DNA from: Chloroflexota bacterium
Lineage (GTDB): Bacteria > Chloroflexota > Dehalococcoidia > Lucifugimonadales > Lucifugimonadaceae
DNA: 42,330 nt
Direction: 5' to 3'
Assembly (NCBI GenBank): GCA_027623795.1
Contig: JAQBUX010000004.1
Coordinates: 1-42,330, forward strand
In this document: one piece after another, positions 1 through 7,457 of the stretch
How the letters are laid out: every line of letters begins with the position of its first letter
Numbering within the stretch: position 1 is the first letter of the stretch
Program-made: the position numbers and the translations under genes
The notes under the pieces: generated by a model
Told to the model about the DNA's origin: nothing
Seen by the model: only the letters and a program-made list of their open reading frames with translations
Databases searched by the model: none

Positions 1-897
1 CGTCCGGCTACGTGGGCTCACTACGAATCGCTGCTGCGGGTCCACGTGTTGCCGACGCTGGGGCGGCTGCGCCTCGCCCGGCTCCAGCCGTCGCACCTTC
101 AGCGGTTGTACGCCGACCGCTTGGCGACCGGGTTGTCGCCAACGACCGTCCGGCACGTCCACAAGGTGGCGCACATCATGTTGGAGCGGGCGGTCCGGTG
201 GGGCGCAGTGGTCCGCAACGTTGCACGTCTCGTCGACCCGCCGAGTCCGGCGCGCCGGGACCTGCCGATGATCACCGCGGCGCAGGCCAGCGGCCTGCTG
301 GTCGCAGCGCGCGAACATCGCCTGGAGGCCCTGTTCGTTGTGGCACTCACCACCGGGGCGCGCATGTCTGAGCTGTTGGGCTTGACCTGGGCGGCCGTTG
401 ATCTGGACCGGGGGAGCGTCACCATCCGGGCAACCCTCCATTGGGTAGGCGCACAGGCCCGGCTCATGGAACCCAAGACGGCCAGATCGCGCCGGACGAT
501 TGCGCTAGCGCCGATGGCGGTGGCTGCGCTCCGGCGGCACCGTACAAAGCAGATGGAGGAGTCACTCCGCGTTGGCCCGGGTTGGAACAACGCTCTGGAC
601 CTGTGCTTCACAAGCGAGATCGGGGAGCCGCTCCGGCGGGAGCGTGTACTGCGCCGGGAGTTCCGGCCACTGGCGCGCGACGCCGGGCTGTCCCCGTCAC
701 TAACCTTCCACGATCTCCGCCACATCGCGGCCAGCCTCGCCCTGAGCCATGGCGTGCCGTGGACGCTGGTCTCAGAGATGCTCGGTCACGCCAACGTCAG
801 CACGACCATGAACGTCTACGCCCACACGGTGCCGGGCACGCAGGGGCAGGTCGCCGACGCTATGGAGGCGGTGTTCAACCGGGCCGCGTCAGGTTGA
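1..897 (+). CDS. Tyrosine recombinase / phage-type integrase (5' truncated by window)
   Basis: Site-specific recombinase of the phage integrase family, which cuts and rejoins DNA at an attachment site through a tyrosine intermediate. The reading frame is open from base 1 (reads R-P-A-T-W-A-H-Y-E-S), so the true start lies outside the window; the GTG at 46 is internal. The N-terminal part visible is the SAM-like core-binding domain. The catalytic domain shows the expected set: Arg in A-R-M-S-E (codon 361-363), H-D-L-R-H (His 709, Arg 718), the G-H box, and the nucleophile Tyr in N-V-Y-A-H (codon 817-819). It ends about 120 bp before a 3' tRNA-Leu fragment, as expected for an element integrated in a tRNA gene. 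The family is certain; the element type (island, prophage, ICE) cannot be told from here. Confidence 0.93.
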   Translation, partial: RPATWAHYESLLRVHVLPTLGRLRLARLQPSHLQRLYADRLATGLSPTTVRHVHKVAHIMLERAVRWGAVVRNVARLVDPPSPARRDLPMITAAQASGLLVAAREHRLEALFVVALTTGARMSELLGLTWAAVDLDRGSVTIRATLHWVGAQARLMEPKTARSRRTIALAPMAVAALRRHRTKQMEESLRVGPGWNNALDLCFTSEIGEPLRRERVLRREFRPLARDAGLSPSLTFHDLRHIAASLALSHGVPWTLVSEMLGHANVSTTMNVYAHTVPGTQGQVADAMEAVFNRAASG

Positions 898-1019
898 CAG
901 CAATGACAGCAGTTTTGACAGCAACCGGGGCGGAACAACGGGGAACAGCCGGGGACGATCCGAGGGCATGTGAACGTAAAAACCGTACACTCTGGGACAC
1001 CGCAGAACAGCTCCAGTAA

Positions 1020-1074
1020 GCCTTAGGAGCATGTGCCGCAAGGCGTGCGGGTTCGAATCCCGCCTCCCCCACCA
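1020..1074 (+). other. Attachment site: 3' part of a tRNA-Leu(UAG) gene
   Basis: The sequence matches the 3' half of a type II tRNA. It shows an anticodon loop C-T-TAG-G-A (1022-1028), a variable arm with a GCC/GGC stem (1035-1044), a T arm GCGGG-TTCGAAT-CCCGC (1047-1063), a 3' acceptor strand CTCCCCC (1064-1070), discriminator A and an encoded CCA (1072-1074). No matching 5' acceptor strand (GGGGGAG) or D arm lies upstream, and the 5' anticodon strand pairs imperfectly (A-A mismatch). Identity to a tRNA therefore seems to begin at the anticodon stem-loop, a common crossover point of tyrosine integrases. The element would lie to the left and host DNA would begin at about 1075. The intact tRNA is expected at the other end, outside the window. 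Confidence 0.8.
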
Positions 1075-1195
1075 GGCAGGCTTCGAGTTGGCACTTTCAA
1101 AAAATGGCCTGCGCCTGACTTAACGGCGGAAGTTGTAACCCCCACTTCACCATGGAAGCCCCGCTCACCCTGGCGTCATCGCAGACCCATCCCGT

Positions 1196-1215
1196 CGCCA
1201 GCGTAGAAGCTGGCG
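1196..1215. repeat. Small perfect hairpin in the glpD upstream region
   Basis: CGCCAGC and GCTGGCG form a 7-bp stem around a 6-nt loop, about 60 bp before the dehydrogenase start. No T-run follows, so it is not a standard terminator. It could be a regulator site or a leader hairpin. Nothing else recognisable is present between 1075 and 1273. Confidence 0.35.
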
Positions 1216-1273
1216 GGCTTGATGTGGACAACAATCGTTCCAGAAGGCACTGGGTGAAGCGATCCAATCCCGG

Positions 1274-2884
1274 ATGCCGGTGAACAAGCGATTGCCTTTC
1301 GATCGCCCGTCGATGATCGAATTCATCGGGGCGGCCGAGCAGCCCGTGGACGTGCTGGTCATCGGCGGCGGAGCGACCGGCCTTTCCGTTGCACTTGAAT
1401 CTGCGACACGCGGATATTCAACGGTTCTGCTTGAGAGGGGCGACTTCGCAGGCGGCACCTCCAGCCTGAGTACCAAGCTGATCCACGGCGGGGTCCGTTA
1501 TCTTCGCCAGGGCCGGATAAGACTGGTCCGCGAGTCGCTACGTGAACGCCGATCATTCAGGCGCAACGCGCCGCATCTGGTCCGCCCACTGCCGATCGTG
1601 GTCCCGACCTACTCACGATGGGAGAGCGTCAAGTACGGCGCAGGCCTTTTCGCATACAGCGCAATGTCGCGCGGCGATGGCTTTGGGAGGGCGCGCAACC
1701 TCAGTTCCGATGCGGTACTGAGCGTCGCTCCGGGAATCCAATCCAAAGGCCTGCGCGGAGGAATCGTGTTCCCCGATGGGCAGACCGATGACGCACGGCT
1801 TGCCCTTGCGATCGCAAAAACGGCTGCGTCGCACGGAGCGGCGGTCCTGAACTACGTCGCGGTACGCACACTCCGAACCAACCACGGCCGTGTCACCGGG
1901 GTCGAGGCCGAAGACCTGCGGAACGGCAAGTCCATTGAGATCGACGCCCGTGTCGTGATCAACGCGACAGGCGTCCATACCGATGCCACGCTTGAGTTGG
2001 ACGCTGGCGGAAGCAGCGGTCTCATTCGCTGGAGCCGAGGTACACATATCACGATGGATGGTTCTCTCCTCGGCGAGGGCCACGGACTGCTAATACCGGA
2101 AACGAGTGACGGCAGGGTCGTGTTCGCTCTGCCGTGGCTGCGGAGGACGCTCATCGGTACGACGGATGTGAATGTCGATTCGCCAGACCCTGATCCCAGA
2201 GCGGTTTTGGAAGACGCAGAGTTTCTTATCGACGAGGTGAAGAGGTACTTGCCAGAAGCGGGCCGTTCAAAAGTGCTCTCCACGTTCTCCGGGATCAGAC
2301 CCCTCATCTCCAACGGTTCAGCTTCTCCCACATCCAGCATCTCCCGTTCGCACAGAATCCTGGTGTCCCGCACCGGACTGTTGACGATTGCCGGCGGCAA
2401 GTGGACCACCGCCCGGTTGATGGCGGAACAGGTCGTCTCAAAAGCCGTCGAGATCGCCCGGCTGCGTAACTCCAAAAGCGTCACCTCGGGATTGAAGCTG
2501 GAGGGGCACGACGAAACCCCGGACGAGTCGATACGGTCGCCCTCACATATCGACGAACCCGATACTCTCTACGGGGCTGAGATCGCCGCGATAAAAGACC
2601 TTGAGGGACGATGGCCGGATCTGAAAACACCGCTTTGCGCGGGAGTCCCGTACAGACTTTCACACGCCGTGTACGGTGTGCTGGGCGAGATGGCGCAGAC
2701 GCTTGAAGACGTGTTGAGTAGGCGGACCAGGGCGTCACTTCTGGATGCCGGAGCCACCTCATCCGCCGCTTCACGCGTTGTACAGGCCGTGAGGAGGTAC
2801 GGGGGAGTCGAAGCCGACTGGGCCGCGAACGAGCTTGCAGACATGCAGAGCTCAATAGCCGAGTTTCATGGTCCCCCGGGCTGA
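1274..2884 (+). CDS. glpD: FAD-dependent glycerol-3-phosphate dehydrogenase (GlpA/GlpD family)
   Basis: Oxidises sn-glycerol 3-phosphate to dihydroxyacetone phosphate at the membrane and passes electrons to quinone. The 536-aa protein has the N-terminal FAD dinucleotide fold (G-G-G-A-T-G at residues 31-36, then the family stretch F-A-G-G-T-S-S-L-S-T-K-L-I-H-G-G-V-R-Y-L). The middle shows F-P-D-G-Q and G-T-D conserved blocks, and T-I-A-G-G-K-W-T-T is the C-terminal FAD-binding block. The C-terminal domain (about 400-536) is weakly conserved, as is usual. ATG 1274 is used; ATG 1313 (M-I-E-F-I) is an in-frame alternative, and neither has a clear Shine-Dalgarno. It is the first host gene after the attachment site. 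Together with the following phosphofructokinase it suggests a triose/glycerol metabolism pair, though a 169-bp gap makes a shared transcript uncertain. Confidence 0.9.
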   Translation: MPVNKRLPFDRPSMIEFIGAAEQPVDVLVIGGGATGLSVALESATRGYSTVLLERGDFAGGTSSLSTKLIHGGVRYLRQGRIRLVRESLRERRSFRRNAPHLVRPLPIVVPTYSRWESVKYGAGLFAYSAMSRGDGFGRARNLSSDAVLSVAPGIQSKGLRGGIVFPDGQTDDARLALAIAKTAASHGAAVLNYVAVRTLRTNHGRVTGVEAEDLRNGKSIEIDARVVINATGVHTDATLELDAGGSSGLIRWSRGTHITMDGSLLGEGHGLLIPETSDGRVVFALPWLRRTLIGTTDVNVDSPDPDPRAVLEDAEFLIDEVKRYLPEAGRSKVLSTFSGIRPLISNGSASPTSSISRSHRILVSRTGLLTIAGGKWTTARLMAEQVVSKAVEIARLRNSKSVTSGLKLEGHDETPDESIRSPSHIDEPDTLYGAEIAAIKDLEGRWPDLKTPLCAGVPYRLSHAVYGVLGEMAQTLEDVLSRRTRASLLDAGATSSAASRVVQAVRRYGGVEADWAANELADMQSSIAEFHGPPG

Positions 2885-3053
2885 TGGACGCCTCCGGTTG
2901 TCTGCCGACCGGTCGTGGAACCGGCGGCTCATCGGAGTTGGGCGAATGAGCATTGCCTGTTCACGACAGGCGCCGAATAATCGGGGTGGCCTTCCACGAA
3001 ATCCGCTAACAACGCCGGAGTAGCCGCCTCCCGATGACAAAGCAATTTCGCCC

Positions 3054-4241
3054 GTGACCTCTCGCGCTCGTAACCTATTGGTTTTCCAGTCCGGGGGACC
3101 GACCCCGGTCATCAACCGGAGCCTGTACGGGGTGATCGCCGAGGCGAGCGCCGATCCCCGCGCTGGCCGAATACTTGGTTCACGCCACGGAATCGAAGGC
3201 GTGCTTCGCGGCGAGACGATCGACCTGAGCGGTCAACCATCAGATCTGCTGGATCGCGTGGCTCAGATGCCGGCTGCGGCGCTCGGCTCGAGTCGTCATA
3301 GCCTCGCGTCTGACGACATCGGCATCGTCATCGAAAGGCTTGACGCCCTCGAAATCGGATACCTGTTGCCGATCGGCGGAAACGACTCCGCCGAGACAGG
3401 CCACCGGATCGCCGAGGCCGCTTCCGCGGCCGGCATGAAGCTCAACGTCGTTCATGTCCCGAAGACGATAGATAACGACCTGGTCGGGACCGACCACACG
3501 CCGGGCTACGGCAGCGCCGCACGCTTCGTCGCACTGGCAACGCTCGGGGCAGGGTTGGAGGCCGAGGCCATGGCGCGCGCCGCCCCGATCGCCATCATCG
3601 AGGTGATGGGGCGTGACGCTGGCTGGTTGGCGGCATCGGCCGGGCTCGCCAAATACACCGACCGCGATGCCCCGCATGTGCTGGGCCTGCCGGAGGTCGA
3701 GGTCGACGAGGAGCGTCTGCTCGTCGCGATAGAAGAAGCGTACCGGCGTCACGGCTTTGCGGTCGCGGTCGTTGCGGAGAACATACGGACAGCGGATGGA
3801 GTCGTCGGCGGCGGAGCCGAGCCCTATCACGTCGACTCTTTCGGCCACGAGTACTTCCAGAGCCCGGCCTCGTACCTGGCCCGGCGTCTCATGGAACGTC
3901 TGGGTGTTCGCGTCAGGGACGAGAAGCCGGGCACGATACAACGGTCGTTCATCCCGGCCGTTTCACCGGTAGATGCCCGGGAGGCGGAGGATGTTGGCCG
4001 CGCCGCGGTCCGCTACGCTCTTGAAGGTCAGAGTGACGTCATGGCGGCGATAGAGCGCTCCCCCGGGCGCGCATATTCATGCACCTCGATCACCGTCCCG
4101 CTCGTCGATGTCGCGGGCGCGGTCAAGGCGATGCCGACAGAGTTTCTGGACCGGGAACGGTATCGGGTGACAGACGATTTCCTGGATTACGCCCGCCCGC
4201 TAATCGGCGACCCGATCCCGGCGCCCGCCCGCCTGACCTGA
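3054..4241 (+). CDS. 6-phosphofructokinase, pyrophosphate-dependent type
   Basis: Phosphorylates fructose 6-phosphate in glycolysis, probably with pyrophosphate as donor. The 395-aa protein begins with the donor-binding block S-G-G-P-T-P-V-I-N and carries P-K-T-I-D-N-D-L (136-143); the Lys in this block is the PPi-type signature, where ATP enzymes have Gly. The usual G-G-D-D/G motif reads G-G-N-D (108-111): the specificity Asp is kept but the preceding Asp is Asn. E-V-M-G-R-D-A-G-W (substrate site) is intact. The start is GTG 3054; there is no good Shine-Dalgarno. The length fits bacterial PPi-PFKs of about 400 aa. The donor assignment is inference from motifs. Confidence 0.87.
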   Translation: MTSRARNLLVFQSGGPTPVINRSLYGVIAEASADPRAGRILGSRHGIEGVLRGETIDLSGQPSDLLDRVAQMPAAALGSSRHSLASDDIGIVIERLDALEIGYLLPIGGNDSAETGHRIAEAASAAGMKLNVVHVPKTIDNDLVGTDHTPGYGSAARFVALATLGAGLEAEAMARAAPIAIIEVMGRDAGWLAASAGLAKYTDRDAPHVLGLPEVEVDEERLLVAIEEAYRRHGFAVAVVAENIRTADGVVGGGAEPYHVDSFGHEYFQSPASYLARRLMERLGVRVRDEKPGTIQRSFIPAVSPVDAREAEDVGRAAVRYALEGQSDVMAAIERSPGRAYSCTSITVPLVDVAGAVKAMPTEFLDRERYRVTDDFLDYARPLIGDPIPAPARLT

Positions 4242-4265
4242 AGGTCGTGGCGGAACCCCCGCCGC

Positions 4266-4502
4266 TCAAACCGGTTTGAACCGCTCCGCAAACTCCTCTT
4301 CACGCGTCACCGAGTAGCGCCCGTAAGAGTCGCGAACGATCCAGTCACCGTTGCGCACCGGTTGGCGCCCGCCGCCGAATGTCACGAGGTACGGCCCATC
4401 ACCCGGTCGCGCGTGGTCGTATCGCATCGGGCCGATGAACGGGTCTCCCTCGTTCCACTGCTGTGCGACTACTTTTTCGGGGCTTCTCTGGTATGGATCC
4501 AA
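4266..4502 (-). CDS. Small conserved protein with A-x-Q-W and G-D-W-I-V motifs, function unknown
   Basis: A 78-aa basic/aromatic protein starting at TTG 4502; an in-frame TGA a few codons upstream limits the start. It reads M-D-P-Y-Q-R-S-P-E-K-V-V-A-Q-Q-W near the N-terminus, then N-G-D-W-I-V-R-D and E-E-E-F-A-E-R-F-K-P at the end. This pattern (x-P-x-x-V-x-A-x-Q-W ... G-D-W-I-V ... F-x-x-x-Y/F) resembles a family of small proteins common in phages and bacteria whose role is not known. It lies convergent to the phosphofructokinase with 24 bp between stops. It could be a phage-derived remnant kept by the host. Coding status is supported by the motif pattern rather than by length. Confidence 0.65.
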   Translation of the reverse strand: MDPYQRSPEKVVAQQWNEGDPFIGPMRYDHARPGDGPYLVTFGGGRQPVRNGDWIVRDSYGRYSVTREEEFAERFKPV

Positions 4503-4682
4503 AGTGGGCGGCAGTCAACTTCGGGCTGGCATGAGTACGCCGATCTTGCGGCGCCACTCCCAAGGCGGGAGATGTTAGCCACAGAGGCGTGAAGAACGCA
4601 TGAGTAACCGTAAATCCGGCCCACCGCTCGCCCGGGTTGCTACGGAAACGTATGGCGAGACACGTGGAATGGCCGTTGCCTT

Positions 4683-4697
4683 CCCTAAAATTTAGGG
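4683..4697. terminator. Palindrome overlapping the stop of the PEP-utilizing gene
   Basis: CCCTAAA-A-TTTAGGG is a 7-bp inverted repeat that contains the stop codon of the minus-strand gene ending at 4692. It could act as a weak terminator or protect the 3' end. It is AT-rich compared with its surroundings and lacks a separate T-run. Confidence 0.35.
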
Positions 4698-6323
4698 CCG
4701 GATCTCCACCACACCCGTCGTGCCGTCGACCGTGATGAGCATGCCGTCGGCGATGCGTGCGGTGGCTGACTTTGTGCCCACGACTGCGGGTATCCCGTAC
4801 TCACGTGCGACGACCGCGCAATGAGCGAGCGGGCCGCCTGCATCGGTCACCACGGCGGCGGCGATCGCAAACAGCGGTGTCCACGGTGGAGCGGTGGCGT
4901 AGGTGACCAGAACATCGCCCGGAGAAAGCCGGTGCGCGTCTTCCAGGGAGAGGATGAGCCTTGCAGGTCCAGCGACGCGGCCCGCGCTGGCGGCGAGACC
5001 CTGAATACTGTTTGGAGAGCGCAACCCGTCATCCGATGCTGGCGTCGCTCCGGCGCGAGGGGCGTCTCCCCCGATCACGGGCGGTGGCAGGACATGCATC
5101 CATGACTCGCGGCTGGCCCGTCGTTCCGAGACAAGCGCCTCGTACGTCCGGTCAGGATGACCGGCGTGGCCTTTGATCTCTTCGAGATGGAGGTAAAACA
5201 CGTCGGAGGCGTTGTCGACCGCGCGACCGGCCATCAACCGCTCGCCGATCGCGAGGAATGGGATACGGAGTGTCGAATAGCCCCTCTGGTCGATGTAGAA
5301 GTTGTGATCCTCCATGAGGATCGTGTGCTGTTGTGCACGGCGCTGGCCAGTCAGAAATTCGTTGATTTTGCCTGGACTACTCAGGCGCTTCCGAGCCTCA
5401 TCCGTCCGTGCCACTCGGTTCGCCTCCGCACGCATGTGGAGCACAGCCGGACTGTTTTCATCTGGTGCGTCCAGGTATGCCCGGAGGGCGGATAGCACGA
5501 AACCGGGCTCCTCGCGCCACGTCGGGTAAGCAATCTCGTAGTAGGACTCGTTCCGCTGCCCCCAGACGTCCATGAAACGGGCCAGCAGCAGCCTGATCTC
5601 GGGTCCGTCCTTTACCGAATCGAGGTCTGAGAAGAACTGCTCCGGGGTCCGCGCACGAAGCAGGTCAGCGACTGCGGAGTGTCCAGCGATCTCGCGCGAA
5701 AGTTCCCACAGCGCTTCGGCCGATTCGACCGACTTGTTCGGCATTCCGGTGATCGATTCGACGGCGATCCGGGGCCCATCGTCGCCAAACTCGTCGCGAC
5801 AGAAAGCCTCAAAGTCACGCATAGCGATGCCGGCCAGCCCCGTGGAAAGGGTGTGCAACTCTCCGAGCCGTTGCCATGCCGCTTCGACTTCGTCCAGGCG
5901 TTGCAAAAGATAAGGCAACGAATCGCCCGGGGATGCCCACGTACGGATCGAACGAGTCAGCGCTTCTGATTCCGGCCTGTAACTGGACTCCCACAGTTGT
6001 AACAATCGATCGATTCGCACGGCGGAGTCGCGTTCCGCTATCGCCCGGAAATGTTTCGCGTCCGCCGGATCGCCCTTTAACGATCGTGAGAAGCCGTAGC
6101 CGTTGGAGTACATCCGCTCTTCATTGAACGGTCTGCCGGTCGTCTCACCGCCGCGGTACATACCCCGGCGTTTCAACGAGATCAGGTCCTGGGACAGCGG
6201 TGTCAAAGGTGTGGGGTTGTGGACCTGGTCCCAACGCCACTCGTCCCGAGACAAGTCGGCGTCCGGCCACACGACAGGGAACGGCGCGCCGCCGGGGCAC
6301 TCGTACGCGATTCGCTGTGTCAT
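4692..6323 (-). CDS. PEP-utilizing (phosphohistidine swivelling-domain) protein without ATP-grasp domain
   Basis: A 543-aa cytosolic protein related to the central and C-terminal parts of PEP synthase, pyruvate phosphate dikinase and rifampin phosphotransferase. The last about 110 residues form the mobile domain: L-S-P-G-D-V-L-V, then W-T-P-L-F, then the catalytic-His block D-A-G-G-P-L-A-H-C-A-V-V-A-R-E-Y-G-I-P-A-V-V-G in shortened form. The His that accepts phosphate is present (A-H-C-A-V). A helical domain with D-V-F-Y-L and a P-L-T-P-L-S motif near the N-terminus precede it. No ATP-grasp nucleotide-binding domain is visible and no partner kinase is adjacent. The substrate is therefore unknown; it might pair with a separate ATP-grasp subunit, as in phenylphosphate synthase. 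Start ATG 6323 has no near Shine-Dalgarno. Confidence 0.8.
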   Translation of the reverse strand: MTQRIAYECPGGAPFPVVWPDADLSRDEWRWDQVHNPTPLTPLSQDLISLKRRGMYRGGETTGRPFNEERMYSNGYGFSRSLKGDPADAKHFRAIAERDSAVRIDRLLQLWESSYRPESEALTRSIRTWASPGDSLPYLLQRLDEVEAAWQRLGELHTLSTGLAGIAMRDFEAFCRDEFGDDGPRIAVESITGMPNKSVESAEALWELSREIAGHSAVADLLRARTPEQFFSDLDSVKDGPEIRLLLARFMDVWGQRNESYYEIAYPTWREEPGFVLSALRAYLDAPDENSPAVLHMRAEANRVARTDEARKRLSSPGKINEFLTGQRRAQQHTILMEDHNFYIDQRGYSTLRIPFLAIGERLMAGRAVDNASDVFYLHLEEIKGHAGHPDRTYEALVSERRASRESWMHVLPPPVIGGDAPRAGATPASDDGLRSPNSIQGLAASAGRVAGPARLILSLEDAHRLSPGDVLVTYATAPPWTPLFAIAAAVVTDAGGPLAHCAVVAREYGIPAVVGTKSATARIADGMLITVDGTTGVVEIRP

Positions 6324-6551
6324 CGCGTCAAGCGGGTCCGCGCCAGACGTGTACGGTCATCCAACGATTCCATGCCCTTCACCTGATCTGGCGGTTGCCC
6401 TGGCGCTCCAGAGTCCCCGACCAACCAATGTTCGCGTCGCCCCGGGATGATACAGGCGACATCACATGGCGCCGGGGGCTGACGCCTTTGACGAGACGAT
6501 AGGCGGAAAGACGCTTATAGTGTCCGACTTCAACTACAGTGGAGCAGTCAG

Positions 6552-7079
6552 ATTACGACCGTTAGGCTCCGTCAGTCGCCGATTCCATCCCTCGGAAGGC
6601 TGCTCGCCATAGCGTTTGCCGGGATGGTCGCCGCGGCGTGTGGCAGTTCGCCGACGGGAACCTATTTTGGCGCCGCTGATCCGATCTTCCAACGTCACTC
6701 GCAGACGATGGTGAACGCGGAAACGAAGATGTCCGAGGCGACTTCGACCGACGATCAGGACGTATTCGTTCTGGGAGCCAGAAGTGGGAACGCCTTCCGC
6801 CTCCTTCCGATCTTTCGCGACACAGCGTTGGCGATCGAATCCGATATCGCGGATTGGGACGCGATCGACGTTCCGATCGTGACCAGCGACTACCACTCGC
6901 TGATCCGGGAGGTGATGTCACAAAGGCTTGCCGCCATGCGTGTGGGTATCACCGCCCTTCAAGATATAGCGGCGGGAAATAGCGCCGACGATCCGCTGAC
7001 GCAGGCGGAGTCCGCAATGGATGAGGCGAACGAGATTCTTCGTATGGCGGTTGACGAGGCCAAACGGATAAAGGGCTAA
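6552..7079 (+). CDS. Putative lipoprotein with apparent ATT start, function unknown
   Basis: The first standard start (ATG 6624) would begin inside a signal peptide. Reading upstream in frame gives T-T-V-R-L-R-Q-S-P-I-P-S-L-G-R then L-L-A-I-A-F-A-G-M-V-A-A-A-C, a positive N-region, a hydrophobic core and a lipobox Cys at about residue 30. No ATG, GTG or TTG occurs in frame between the upstream stop (6489) and 6624. ATT at 6552 sits 7 nt after GGAG (6541-6544), so an ATT start is the best explanation, with ATG-to-ATT mutation or sequencing error as alternatives. The mature part (about 145 aa) is mostly helical with no family I recognise. A TATAGT -10-like box lies at 6516-6521. Confidence 0.6.
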   Translation: MTTVRLRQSPIPSLGRLLAIAFAGMVAAACGSSPTGTYFGAADPIFQRHSQTMVNAETKMSEATSTDDQDVFVLGARSGNAFRLLPIFRDTALAIESDIADWDAIDVPIVTSDYHSLIREVMSQRLAAMRVGITALQDIAAGNSADDPLTQAESAMDEANEILRMAVDEAKRIKG

Positions 7080-7457
7080 TCGGCCACCGACGGCACACGG
7101 TCGCAACACGGGTCGCGTCCGCAGTTCAGGTTGTCGTTGGCCCGTCCGATGGCGACTGCACGAGCCAGTTCGGAGTGGCCCGTCCGATTGTGGCCACAGA
7201 CGGTTCGAAGATAGACCCTGCACGTTTTTAAGCGTCCGAAAGACGAGCGAAGAGTCCATATTTGGCCGCTGCCGTCCGGCTGGCTCTCGTATTTCACGCA
7301 ACCAAATTGATGACGTGACCGGGCAATCGTTGACCGGGCGCCCTGACATCGACTTTTCGGGCGAAAAGTCGCCGCGGACTAATTATTGGCACACCCGAAT
7401 CTTCACACGACTGCCCACAGCGTTCGCGCCGCCGCGTCTGCTACATTCGAGACCTTA
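7080..7457. other. Intergenic region before the ferritin-VIT gene
   Basis: No convincing gene is seen. A minus-strand GTG-initiated frame (7076-7297, 73 codons, several Cys) meets the lipoprotein stop tail to tail but has no Shine-Dalgarno or recognisable motif. The right part holds a perfect palindrome (7350-7371) and an AT-rich TAATTAT (7380-7386) that could be a -10 box. Confidence 0.5.
7350..7371. promoter_or_regulatory. Perfect 10-bp inverted repeat, candidate operator
   Basis: The left arm CGACTTTTCG and right arm CGAAAAGTCG are exact reverse complements separated by GG. The site lies just upstream of TAATTAT (7380-7386), a possible -10 box, and 86 bp before ATG 7458 of an iron-type transporter. 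Its placement suits a dimeric regulator covering the -35 region. No T-run follows on either strand, which argues against a terminator. Binding protein unknown. Confidence 0.5.

Noticed and set aside
960-1074. Complete tRNA-Leu gene next to the integrase
   Set aside because: No GGGGGAG 5' acceptor strand or D arm; only the 3' half is present.
7076-7297. Minus-strand 73-codon frame with several Cys, convergent with the lipoprotein gene
   Set aside because: GTG start without Shine-Dalgarno, no recognisable motif and only moderate codon bias; kept as a note in the intergenic entry.
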